Positions 53,351 through 61,494 of a stretch of DNA of 64,000 nt are shown piece by piece. The stretch lies in contig NZ_CP018760.1 of the NCBI RefSeq assembly GCF_001913155.1, positions 4,092,001 through 4,156,000 on the forward strand, in the 5' to 3' direction. The notes below the pieces were generated by a model that made no database searches, had not been told where the DNA came from, and was given only the letters and a program-made list of their open reading frames with translations. This stretch comes from Maribacter hydrothermalis. GTDB lineage: Bacteria > Bacteroidota > Bacteroidia > Flavobacteriales > Flavobacteriaceae. A program made the translations under genes and the position numbers. Each line of letters opens with the position of its first letter. Within the stretch, counting starts at the first letter, position 1.

Positions 53351-54289
53351 ATGATAGTCTGGATAGTTTTTATTGCTTTTGTACTTATCTTCCTTGCCTT
53401 GGACCTTGGTGTATTTCATAAGGATGAGCATGTAATTAAGTCTAAAGAAGCTGGTATCTGGACCGCAATTTGGGTTACGGTAGCATTAAGTTTTAGTGGT
53501 GTAATTTATTGGCTTTTCGACGCTGAAATTATAGCCAACCCAACCGGATTAACTCCGAATAACGCTGTACTTAAATACATTACAGGTTATTTAATAGAAC
53601 TATCGTTAAGTGTTGATAATGTTTTTGTTATCGCAGTAATATTTGGATCTTTTAAAATTCCGCCTATTTACCAACACCGCGTTTTATTTTGGGGAATTTT
53701 GGGCGCAATTGTTTTTAGAGCTATTATGATATTCTTTGGTGTTGCACTTATCACCAAATTTGAATGGATTATCTACATATTCGGTGTCTTTTTATTATAC
53801 ACGGCATTTAAAATGTTAAAAAGTGATGATGACGATTTTGACCCTAAAAATTCGTTTGTCTTTAAACAAATAAAGAAAATATACCCCGTAACATCAACGA
53901 TGCACGGGCACGATTTTTTTGTAAAGAGAATGGGAATAAATGCGGCTACTCCCCTATTTGTGGCGCTTATAGTAATTGAACTTACCGATATTCTTTTTGC
54001 ATTAGATAGCATACCAGCTATTCTAGCAATTACAGCAGACCCATTTATTGTTTTTACATCTAACATTTTAGCCATCCTAGGCTTGCGTTCCATGTATTTC
54101 TTAATTTCTAGAATGCTGGAGAAGTTTAGGTATATAAATTATAGTTTGGTAGTTATTTTGGCTTTTGTGGGACTAAAAATGTTATTCTCACATTACATAC
54201 ATTTACCAGAATGGGTGTCGCTAACCGTAATTTCAGTTTCATTAGTAGCAGGTATATTAGCTTCAACCTTAATTAAGGATAAAGATTAA
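53351..54289 (+). CDS. TerC family integral membrane protein
   Basis: From the ATG at 53351 the protein has 312 residues and about nine transmembrane helices, beginning IVWIVFIAFVLIFLALDLGVFHK. It shows the two conserved acidic motifs of TerC proteins in membrane segments: LIELSLSVDNVFVIAVIFGSF and VIELTDILFALDSIPAILAIT, then GLRSMYFLISRML. Family members are inner-membrane metal (often manganese) exporters that load secreted enzymes. It is monocistronic; the convergent ACP gene starts 26 bp beyond its end. Confidence 0.93.
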   Translation: MIVWIVFIAFVLIFLALDLGVFHKDEHVIKSKEAGIWTAIWVTVALSFSGVIYWLFDAEIIANPTGLTPNNAVLKYITGYLIELSLSVDNVFVIAVIFGSFKIPPIYQHRVLFWGILGAIVFRAIMIFFGVALITKFEWIIYIFGVFLLYTAFKMLKSDDDDFDPKNSFVFKQIKKIYPVTSTMHGHDFFVKRMGINAATPLFVALIVIELTDILFALDSIPAILAITADPFIVFTSNILAILGLRSMYFLISRMLEKFRYINYSLVVILAFVGLKMLFSHYIHLPEWVSLTVISVSLVAGILASTLIKDKD

Positions 54290-54315
54290 TTACTATTATA
54301 AAGTAGTCTCGGATA

Positions 54316-54570
54316 TTACTTTTCGGCTAGCTTGGCATCGATAATTGCCATGGCATCACTCACAGTTTGCATGTGTTCCATATCCTCATTTTCTAAACGG
54401 ATGTCGAAAGCATCTTCTACATCTAACACAATGTCCACTAAATTAGCAGAGTTGATATTTAGATCGTTCATTAAGTGACTATCCTGTTCAATAGCAGTAA
54501 CAACGACGTCTTCGGGAAGGTAGATTTTAATTATATCCTTTAATTTTTGATATTTCTCTTCGTTATGCAT
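54316..54570 (-). CDS. acyl carrier protein of the type III PKS cluster
   Basis: I start at the ATG 54570 (MHNEEKYQKLKDII, 84 residues); a longer reading adds MVCKIKI, which is unlike ACPs. The helix II motif DLNINSANLVDIVLDVEDAFDI holds the phosphopantetheine serine (Ser41), with N-S-A in place of the usual D-S-L, and ENEDMEHMQTVSDAMAII forms helices III-IV. It would carry growing acyl chains for the KS, dehydratase and reductase encoded next to it. It is the last gene of the seven-gene operon. Confidence 0.88.
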   Translation of the reverse strand: MHNEEKYQKLKDIIKIYLPEDVVVTAIEQDSHLMNDLNINSANLVDIVLDVEDAFDIRLENEDMEHMQTVSDAMAIIDAKLAEK

Positions 54571-54621
54571 AATTTTAATTTTACATACCAATAGGTATAA
54601 TTTTAAATTTAATTATTCACT

Positions 54622-55893
54622 TTAGCTAAAAGCCTTGAATAGTACGCACGCATTTACATCTCCAAATCCGAAACTTGCCTTAGCAATAACCTTTGGACTA
54701 TAATTTAATGTATTAATCGGAATACATGATTCTGAAATAAGTGCAGAAATAGTTGGATGTATATCCTCGCAATTCACATTTTTAAACACCACTTTTTCTT
54801 TTACTTGTAATATCGATGCCACACTTTCTATACTACCCGCAGCAGCCAAGCAATGGCCAACCGAACCCTTAAATGAGTTAATATAAGGGAAATCTTTTCC
54901 AGAACGATTTAGAGCTATACTCCAATTTTCAATTTCCAGAGCATCTTTACTGGTTGCTGTTAAATGTCCATTTATCACATCTATATCCGAAGCTTCTATA
55001 CCTGAGTTGGTGATTGCATTTCGTATACAACGTTGTACCGCTATACTATTAGGTGCTGTCATAGAACCTTCTCCTAATTGTCCGCCACTATTAATTTCTC
55101 CTCCTAAAACTTCAGCATAAATATAAGCTCCTCGTTGTTGTGCACTTTCCAAGGATTCCAAAACCAAAGCTCCTGCCCCACTTCCTGGAATAAATCCGCT
55201 TGCCGTAGCACTCATTGGTCTGCTTGCATTAGTTGGATTATCATTATATCCCCTTGGTAAAATTCGCATAGCATCAAATCCGCCCCAAACATACGGACCA
55301 CTATCACTACAACTGCCTGTCAGAATAATTTCAGCTTTTCCTTGACTAATTCGGTCATAAGCCATTATAATACCTTCAGTACCCGTTGTACATGCTGCCG
55401 AATTGGTGGTTACTTGATTTCCACAGCCTAATAATCCGCCTAAATATGCACTAATACCACTGGCCATGGTTTGTATAACCGAGGTACTTCCCAGTCTGCG
55501 TACATTACCTTCATCAATTAAGTGAATTGCTTCTCTAAACTTATTAACCCCTAAAATACCTGTTCCAAAAATAATTCCGCGGTCCCAACTGGGCTCGTTT
55601 GATGTATTCTTTTCCAAACCTGCATCTTTCCATGCATCAACACCAGCAATAACACCGTATACGATTCCTGTAGCGTTTAATCCCCTTTTCTCAAGAGGCG
55701 TAAAATAGTTATCTATAAGTTTGTCTTTTACCAATGGCTCACCGGCTACCTGACAACCAAAACCCAATTTTTCTAAAATAGGCTGATGACGAATTCCACT
55801 TTTTCCATCTAATAAGGATTTGGTGAAATTAGTGAGTCCTACACCATTTGGCGCACAAACTCCTAATCCTGTTATAACAACTCGTCTACCCAT
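54622..55893 (-). CDS. beta-ketoacyl-ACP synthase (FabF/KSII-like)
   Basis: The 423-residue protein has an intact KS active site: TTNSAACTTGTEG with Cys168, VINGHLTATSKDALE with His310, SFKGSVGHCLAAAGS with Lys342 and His347. It starts RRVVITGLGVCAPNG as FabF proteins do. It should elongate acyl-ACP by decarboxylative condensation. As a stand-alone KS within the PKS operon it probably builds the acyl starter handed to the type III enzyme. It overlaps the dehydratase gene by 8 bp. Confidence 0.92.
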   Translation of the reverse strand: MGRRVVITGLGVCAPNGVGLTNFTKSLLDGKSGIRHQPILEKLGFGCQVAGEPLVKDKLIDNYFTPLEKRGLNATGIVYGVIAGVDAWKDAGLEKNTSNEPSWDRGIIFGTGILGVNKFREAIHLIDEGNVRRLGSTSVIQTMASGISAYLGGLLGCGNQVTTNSAACTTGTEGIIMAYDRISQGKAEIILTGSCSDSGPYVWGGFDAMRILPRGYNDNPTNASRPMSATASGFIPGSGAGALVLESLESAQQRGAYIYAEVLGGEINSGGQLGEGSMTAPNSIAVQRCIRNAITNSGIEASDIDVINGHLTATSKDALEIENWSIALNRSGKDFPYINSFKGSVGHCLAAAGSIESVASILQVKEKVVFKNVNCEDIHPTISALISESCIPINTLNYSPKVIAKASFGFGDVNACVLFKAFS

Positions 55894-56338
55894 TACTTTT
55901 TCCCATCATGCCAGCAAGTGTACCTTTGCAGACCAGTTTATCTTCCTTGTTATACATTCTTACGGTGCATTTTAGTTTCTGAAATCGGAAGTATACAAGC
56001 TCCGACACCACACGAACTTGTTCTCCTGGAAATACCGGTAGCAAAAACTCCATTTCGGAACTACTCATTCCTATTTTTAAGTCTTCTAATTTACTTTCTT
56101 CTCCTAAAAAATAAATCCCTAAACAAACAAGCCCTATTTGTGCACAACACTCCGTTAGCAATACCCCTGGCGTAACCGGATTATCCACAAAATGACCTTT
56201 ATAGAATTCTGCATTAGCATTAAACACGCATGTTCCTTCTGCTCCAGTGCTGTCCACATGGCTAATATCATCCACAAACAGGAAAGGTTTGGAATAAGGT
56301 AATTTATTTAATATCCATTGAAATGTCGTCTTTTCCAT
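55886..56338 (-). CDS. FabZ/FabA-like 3-hydroxyacyl-ACP dehydratase
   Basis: The 150-residue hot-dog protein contains KLPYSKPFLFVDDISHVD and the catalytic stretch FYKGHFVDNPVTPGVLLTECCAQIG, giving His49 and Glu63 as in FabZ. EFLLPVFPGEQVRVVSELVYFRFQKLKCTVRMYNKEDKLVCKGTLAGMM completes the fold. It would dehydrate 3-hydroxyacyl-ACP in the pathway. No dedicated 3-ketoacyl reductase (classical FabG) is seen in the operon, so the host FabG or the adjacent SDR must serve. Confidence 0.9.
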   Translation of the reverse strand: MEKTTFQWILNKLPYSKPFLFVDDISHVDSTGAEGTCVFNANAEFYKGHFVDNPVTPGVLLTECCAQIGLVCLGIYFLGEESKLEDLKIGMSSSEMEFLLPVFPGEQVRVVSELVYFRFQKLKCTVRMYNKEDKLVCKGTLAGMMGKSNG

Positions 56339-56348
56339 TAGCTGAATT

Positions 56349-57137
56349 TTAAATTAAACTTTCGCCACCATCTACTTTTATAACCGTTCCCGTAATCCAC
56401 TCTGCATCATTTGTTGTTAATAAATACACCGCATTCGCAACATCCTCTGGTGTTGTTAGTCTATTATTCGGATTCCTTCTTAAGGCATTTGCTTTAATTT
56501 GTTCATAACCTGGAATCATGGATAATGATTTAGTCAAAGTAATACCTGCCTGTATACAATTCGCTTTTATTCCCATAGGCGCAAATTCTAACGCTATACT
56601 TCGTGTCAATGCTTCTAGCGCCACTTTAGCCACAGAGACAGCCCCATAATTGGGTAATGCTTTTGTGTTTCCTTCACTGGTAAACGAAATAATTCGGGTA
56701 TCATCAGCAAATAAATCCGCTTTAATCAAAGCCTTTGTCCAGTCATAGAGACTAAGTGCCATAGCGTCGAAGGTGATTCTAAAATCAGTATCGGTAAGTG
56801 TGGACTTATTTTCGGAATACATCGGTTTCAAAGTTCCCTTTGCTACACTATGTACCATTACTTTAATTTGATGTCCTTCTGGTAATTGTTTTTTAATATC
56901 TGAGATTATACCTGGCCGTTTATCTGCATTTAATGCATCAACATTCAATGTTATAAGCTGTTTTCCTATTGCTTTTATATCATTGAAAGAGGAATCAATA
57001 GTATCCATATCAGCTCGTCTATCTCTATGGAGGATTATAATATTATATCCGTGCCTAGCTAATTTTTTGGCTGTCGCTAAACCTAAGCCGCTACTACCTC
57101 CTAAAATCAACGCCCAATTATTCGTTCCCATTTTCAA
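56349..57137 (-). CDS. enoyl-ACP-reductase-like short-chain dehydrogenase
   Basis: The 262-residue SDR starts with WALILGGSSGLGLATAKKLA (TGxxxGxG-type motif, here GGSSGLG). The active site is Tyr164-x6-Lys171 in LPNYGAVSVAKVALEAL. The YxxxxxxK spacing is that of FabI/FabL enoyl-ACP reductases, unlike the YxxxK of ketoreductases. GIKANCIQAGITLTKSLSMIPGYEQI and the C-terminal DDAEWITGTVIKVDGGESLI are typical SDR blocks. It likely saturates the acyl chain made by the KS and dehydratase. It follows the type III PKS gene by 13 bp. Confidence 0.87.
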   Translation of the reverse strand: MKMGTNNWALILGGSSGLGLATAKKLARHGYNIIILHRDRRADMDTIDSSFNDIKAIGKQLITLNVDALNADKRPGIISDIKKQLPEGHQIKVMVHSVAKGTLKPMYSENKSTLTDTDFRITFDAMALSLYDWTKALIKADLFADDTRIISFTSEGNTKALPNYGAVSVAKVALEALTRSIALEFAPMGIKANCIQAGITLTKSLSMIPGYEQIKANALRRNPNNRLTTPEDVANAVYLLTTNDAEWITGTVIKVDGGESLI

Positions 57138-57150
57138 TTATTTTCTTAAA

Positions 57151-58206
57151 CTACCATTCTATCAATACACGTTGTGCAGAGAAACCGGGCCCAAAACTTA
57201 AAATGAGTCCTTGTTCCCCTTTTTGAATATCTTTTTCTAAAAATCGCTCTAAAACGTATAAAACAGTAGCACTGCTCATATTACCATAAAGTCTAAGCAC
57301 TTCTCGTGTATCATCAATATTCTTTCCTAAAGCTCCAAATAACGACTCTACCGTCTGTACAATTTTTTTACCTCCCGGATGAAATATTAAATGGTCTACG
57401 TTGTTAATATCACTACCCTGTTTTTCTAAAAAAGGATGGACTATATCTGCAAAATGGTTAGAAATAGTTTCTGGAACAGCGGGATCTAAAATCATTTTTA
57501 AACCGTGATTCGTTAAATCGAAACCCATCATTTGAGTAGCATCTTTAAAATGATACATTTCTTCTCCAATTATTTTAGGGCCAACAGCATCTTCCTCAGA
57601 TGATAGAAGTACGCAGGCCGCACCATCACCAAAAATGGCTGCACTCACCATATTTGCCATCGAATAATCGTTCAACTGAAAAGTTGCAGTGGGACTCTCT
57701 ACCGAAACCAAGGCAATTCGTTTACCTGGGTTAGATTTTAAGAAATTATGTGCATAAATTAATCCCGATACACCAGCTGCACATCCCATTTCAGTTACCG
57801 GAAGCCGCACTACATCTTGGCGCAATCCTAAATCATTAATTAAATACGCATCTAAAGAAGGAATCATTATCCCCGTACAACTCACTGTAATAATATAATC
57901 TATAGTGTCTGCTTTCCAATTACTTTTTGCAAGGGCATTACGTAACACATTTGCTCCCATTCGCTTGGCTTCCCTTGCATAAATGGCATTCTTATCTTCA
58001 AACGAGGTAGTCATAAATACGTCTTCTGGTGGCATTATAGAATAACGCTTGTCTACAGCAGCCCCTTCAAAAATCTTTATGACTTTACGGGTAAATCGCT
58101 CTTCTTGCCCACTCAACCAGAGTTCAACCAAGGGTAATATATCTTTGGTATTCCTATAATATTTAGGCAACTCCTTAGTAACACTAACAATTTTTGTATG
58201 ATTCAT
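57151..58206 (-). CDS. type III polyketide synthase (chalcone synthase-like)
   Basis: The 351-residue protein has the full Cys-His-Asn triad of type III PKS: PVTEMGCAAGVSGLIYA with Cys142, HLIFHPGGKKIVQT with His276, and LRLYGNMSSATVLYVLE with Asn309. It ends LSFGPGFSAQRVLIEW, the conserved GFGPG-type loop. Homodimers extend an acyl starter with malonyl-CoA units and cyclise the product to pyrones, resorcinols or related rings. The neighbouring ACP, KS, dehydratase and reductase suggest an acyl-chain starter, giving an alkyl-aromatic or pyrone lipid. Product not determinable from sequence. Confidence 0.93.
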   Translation of the reverse strand: MNHTKIVSVTKELPKYYRNTKDILPLVELWLSGQEERFTRKVIKIFEGAAVDKRYSIMPPEDVFMTTSFEDKNAIYAREAKRMGANVLRNALAKSNWKADTIDYIITVSCTGIMIPSLDAYLINDLGLRQDVVRLPVTEMGCAAGVSGLIYAHNFLKSNPGKRIALVSVESPTATFQLNDYSMANMVSAAIFGDGAACVLLSSEEDAVGPKIIGEEMYHFKDATQMMGFDLTNHGLKMILDPAVPETISNHFADIVHPFLEKQGSDINNVDHLIFHPGGKKIVQTVESLFGALGKNIDDTREVLRLYGNMSSATVLYVLERFLEKDIQKGEQGLILSFGPGFSAQRVLIEW

Positions 58207-58229
58207 AGTTGTTCTTCGTCTTCAATCTA

Positions 58230-58937
58230 CTACTTCTTTTTTAATACCCACAAATACCTAAAAGCCCATTTCCACTCAATATGATGCGTTGCATTATTTA
58301 TTTTGGATGCATAATAGATTAAGTCTTTCTTTTTAAATGCTCTCCTAATTGATAATAATCCGTCTTTCTTTGCGATCTCTGTTTTTATAAAGAACAGACT
58401 AAACGCTTTAAACAAATAATAGGCAATTGGGCTACGGTCTAAATCATTGATCACTACACCTAATGAAGCTAGGGCATTAAACTGGTGTACAAATTTTAGC
58501 ACACCATCATCTGTAAAATGATGAAGGGTTAACGTTGTCATGACCACATCTATATTCCATTGAGAAAAATCTTCCTTCAATATATCGGCCTCTAAATACG
58601 TGATTTCTGGATAATCTTTTGAATATAATCTCGCTAATTCTAGACTTTGCTTATTTAAGTCTACCCCTATCAATTTTAGTTTCACATTACGTTTTCTTCC
58701 TTCTAAAGCAAGTTTTCTTAGCATGGTACCTTCCGCACAGCCCATATCCAAAATCGTATACGATTCTTTATCTTTTAACGTAATCAACTTAAATACAGCC
58801 CTTAGAGTAATACTATACCCTCCCAGTAACTTATTTACCCTATTAATATCTTGTAATATGACTTCCAATTCTTTTGTCGTACCAGAAAAGGAATCCATTA
58901 GCTCAATTTCAGAACTTCTATGTGTAAAATCTACCAT
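58230..58937 (-). CDS. class I SAM-dependent methyltransferase
   Basis: The 235-residue protein has motif I TILDMGCAEGTMLRKLA (about 74-90), an acidic motif II end LKLIGVDLNKQSLELA and post-I LEADILKEDFSQWNIDVVMTTLTLHHF. The C-terminal half (AYYLFKAFSLFFIKTEIA, VLRFLWVL-like end) is hydrophobic and may bind a lipid substrate or membrane. It probably methylates the ring formed by the type III PKS. Its start overlaps the FAD oxidoreductase stop by 1 bp. Confidence 0.88.
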   Translation of the reverse strand: MVDFTHRSSEIELMDSFSGTTKELEVILQDINRVNKLLGGYSITLRAVFKLITLKDKESYTILDMGCAEGTMLRKLALEGRKRNVKLKLIGVDLNKQSLELARLYSKDYPEITYLEADILKEDFSQWNIDVVMTTLTLHHFTDDGVLKFVHQFNALASLGVVINDLDRSPIAYYLFKAFSLFFIKTEIAKKDGLLSIRRAFKKKDLIYYASKINNATHHIEWKWAFRYLWVLKKK

Positions 58938-60058
58938 TATGATATCAGTTCTCCGTGAGTTTTATTTATAATAAATTTCAATAGCCTTTGCGATTTCCCT
59001 ACCGTTCGAATACCTATGGAAACCATATTTTCATTCATTAAAATACGTTGTAATTTTCTCCCAAACCATAACCTATTGCTAAATGTTTTATTCCAGCTTT
59101 TTTTATAGTCTAGCTCTAATTGGTATCGGGTATAATCAGGTTCATTAAAAAACCGCACCACTAGCTCTGAAGCAATTTTAGCGCTATGTATGGCCATTGC
59201 CATTCCATTGCCACAAAGAGGATGAATTAACCCAGCGGTGTCACCGCACATTAGCATATGATTTACAACTGAATCTTTCTTATCAAAGGAAATTTGCGCA
59301 ATAGTCAATGGTTGCGCAAAGTTTGGAATTGCGTTAGATAAAAATGATTTTAGATATGGGTTTTTAGCGACGACTTCCTTATTGAAAGCTGTAACATCTT
59401 TATATTTTTTAAACGTATTGTAATGAGCTAGATAGCAGAAGTTAACAGCGCCGGATTCCGTTTTTGAAAGTCCGCCATAACCACCTTCAAAATTATGCAA
59501 GCTAACTAGCTCTTCAGAAAATTCGTCTAATTGATAATGCGCTTTAACTGCCAACCATGAATTCTTATTTTGACTAAAGGCTCTTTCCATTTTCTTGTCT
59601 AAAATGGAGCGCTTGCCATACGCTGCTATAACAATTTTAGCGGTATATGTATGTAACGCTGTAGTAATGGTAAAAGCATCCTTCTTAAAAACGGCATTAA
59701 TTACTTTTTCAAAATAAAAAACAACCCCAAGTTTCTTGGCTCGTTTATACAACAAATCATCCAAAGCATATCTACTTATACCAAAACCTCCAAGGGGCAA
59801 AGTAGTCTCAACTAAATAACCATTAGGTGTAGAAATTTGAAATTTAGAAATATTTTTTGCTCCAAAACTATTCAGCTTTACTCCTAGCCTATTTAAGTAT
59901 GGCTCTATTTCCTTAGAAATATATTCTCCACAAACTTTGTGATTTGGGTAAGCATTCATTTCAAAAACAGCTACGTTCTTACCTTCTATAGCTAAATGAA
60001 TAGCTGCAGTAAGTCCGGCCAGACCGCCACCAATTATCAGAATATCGTGTTCTTTCAC
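58937..60058 (-). CDS. FAD-dependent oxidoreductase, geranylgeranyl-reductase/halogenase-like family
   Basis: The 373-residue flavoprotein begins HDILIIGGGLAGLTAAIHLA (GxGxxG FAD motif) with VAVFEM after strand 2, contains CGEYISKEIEPYL, and has the second FAD motif MLMCGDTAGLIHPLCGNGMAMAIHSAKIA. These mark the geranylgeranyl-reductase-like monooxygenase family; the GNGMA segment is typical. It may hydroxylate or oxidise the polyketide ring, or reduce a double bond. It is the first gene of the operon; the terminator at 60083-60108 separates it from the OmpA gene upstream. Confidence 0.87.
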   Translation of the reverse strand: MKEHDILIIGGGLAGLTAAIHLAIEGKNVAVFEMNAYPNHKVCGEYISKEIEPYLNRLGVKLNSFGAKNISKFQISTPNGYLVETTLPLGGFGISRYALDDLLYKRAKKLGVVFYFEKVINAVFKKDAFTITTALHTYTAKIVIAAYGKRSILDKKMERAFSQNKNSWLAVKAHYQLDEFSEELVSLHNFEGGYGGLSKTESGAVNFCYLAHYNTFKKYKDVTAFNKEVVAKNPYLKSFLSNAIPNFAQPLTIAQISFDKKDSVVNHMLMCGDTAGLIHPLCGNGMAMAIHSAKIASELVVRFFNEPDYTRYQLELDYKKSWNKTFSNRLWFGRKLQRILMNENMVSIGIRTVGKSQRLLKFIINKTHGELIS

Positions 60059-60082
60059 TATTGGAAAGTTACATCAAAAAGA

Positions 60083-60108
60083 AAAAGCCCCGCAAATGCA
60101 GGGCTTTT
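60083..60108. terminator. rho-independent terminator
   Basis: AAAAGCCC and GGGCTTTT flank the small inner hairpin GCAAATGC. The structure lies between the OmpA lipoprotein gene (ending 60139) and the first gene of the PKS operon, both leftward, so it ends the OmpA transcript. Confidence 0.87.
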
Positions 60109-60138
60109 ATTTTAACTCTATACCAAAATAAGTTTACC

Positions 60139-60840
60139 TTAATTGGTTTGCGCTTGTGCTTCTTGTTTTAAAGACTCGCTTGCTACAATAGCCAATTCAA
60201 CTCTTCTATTTTTTGCTTTTCCTTCTGTCGTTGTATTATCGCCTACAGGCTGTGTTTCACCATACCACTTAGTATCGAAACGACTTGCATCAATACCTTT
60301 ACTTATTAAATAGTTAGATACAGACTCAGCTCTTTGTTTGGACAACGTCAAATTATACTCATCTGCACCAGCACTATCCGTATGGCCTTCCACCAAAATA
60401 TTAGATTGAGGGTATTCCTTAAATATACTTACCAATTTGTCTAAAGTAGTTGCAGAAGTACCTTGCACGTTTGATTTGTTCGTTGCAAAATACACACCAG
60501 CATCTTCGTTAAATGTAACATTTATACCTTCACCAACTCTTTTTACTTCAGCACCAGGTATTTCTTCTTCAATACGTTCTGCCTGCTTATCCATTCTATT
60601 ACCAATATACCCACCAGCAGCACCTCCGATAGCAGCACCTAGTATAGCTCCTAAAGCAGTATTATTTCCACTTCCTATATTGTTACCCAAAACACCACCA
60701 ATTACAGCACCACCTGTGGCTCCAATTACAGCTCCTTTTTGAGTTTTATTTGCGTTTTTAACGGTACTACAGCTCATTACCATCATTACCATGGCAAGAG
60801 CTATTATGTAACTAGTTTTACGTATTATCATTGTTTTCAT
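60139..60840 (-). CDS. OmpA-family lipoprotein with glycine-zipper
   Basis: The 233-residue protein has a lipoprotein signal (SYIIALAMVMMVMSCSTVK, lipobox cysteine near 24), a glycine-zipper region of 50 residues (GAVIGATGGAVIGGVLG, GAILGAAIGGAAGGYIGNRMD) and a C-terminal OmpA domain with NILVEGHTDSAGADEYNLTLSKQRAESVSNYLISKGI and the peptidoglycan-binding arginines in AKNRRVELAI. It links outer membrane and cell wall. It is followed on the right by a lipocalin-like lipoprotein gene 27 bp away, same strand. Confidence 0.93.
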   Translation of the reverse strand: MKTMIIRKTSYIIALAMVMMVMSCSTVKNANKTQKGAVIGATGGAVIGGVLGNNIGSGNNTALGAILGAAIGGAAGGYIGNRMDKQAERIEEEIPGAEVKRVGEGINVTFNEDAGVYFATNKSNVQGTSATTLDKLVSIFKEYPQSNILVEGHTDSAGADEYNLTLSKQRAESVSNYLISKGIDASRFDTKWYGETQPVGDNTTTEGKAKNRRVELAIVASESLKQEAQAQTN

Positions 60841-60867
60841 ATGCTTACTTTAATTTTAAGTAGGTTA

Positions 60868-61347
60868 TTATTTTTTACTGAATTTGTATACTACATTTAT
60901 TGGCGAACCATCTACCATAACATTAGACTTTAATGTCATTGCACTTTCCGTTAAGTTTTCAATATTTAAACGGTAGCCTGCACCACCCGATATATCTTGA
61001 TTTTTCTCATTAATAAATTTGAACTGTAGTTGGCTTGTATAATTTTCTTCGCGCTCCACAACAGACCATCTAATATAACGGTCACCACCATTACATAGGG
61101 TTGACGGACTAATAGTATATCTTCCGGTACTGTTATTATCACGGAAAAACCATTCGCTACCTTCCAGACAAATATCTTCGACATCGTTAAACAAAACTGC
61201 TTTTACGTTACCTATATTACCTTCAAAAGCAATATCATTCAACATCCATGTGCCGCTTAGCAAGTTTCTTTTTCCACGCACGTCTTTAGACACTGAGCAT
61301 GAGGATACTAAAAGAACAATACTAAAAAGCCAAATTATTTTTTTCAT
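60868..61347 (-). CDS. lipocalin-like lipoprotein
   Basis: I start at the ATG 61347, from which MKKIIWLFSIVLLVSSCSVSKD is a perfect lipoprotein signal; an upstream in-frame ATG adds 14 residues before it. The 159-residue protein has LLSGTWMLNDIAFEGN (lipocalin GxW-like entry) and strands such as WFFRDNNSTGRYTISPS and NIENLTESAMTLKSNVMVDG, like the small lipocalin-type proteins (lipocalin_4) of Bacteroidota. Two internal cysteines (DICLEGSEW, STLCNGGDRY) could form a disulfide. Ligand unknown. Probably one transcript with the OmpA gene downstream. Confidence 0.82.
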   Translation of the reverse strand: MKKIIWLFSIVLLVSSCSVSKDVRGKRNLLSGTWMLNDIAFEGNIGNVKAVLFNDVEDICLEGSEWFFRDNNSTGRYTISPSTLCNGGDRYIRWSVVEREENYTSQLQFKFINEKNQDISGGAGYRLNIENLTESAMTLKSNVMVDGSPINVVYKFSKK

Positions 61348-61494
61348 AAGTAAATTTATTAGGTTTGATCTATATACGTTAATTCCCACTTTTTGGATTG
61401 ATTTAAATCCATTTCGAAGTAATTATTAAGGCAAAGATGCACTTAATCAATATAGCACTTTGTCACTATTAACATTTTTGTTGACCGATATACT

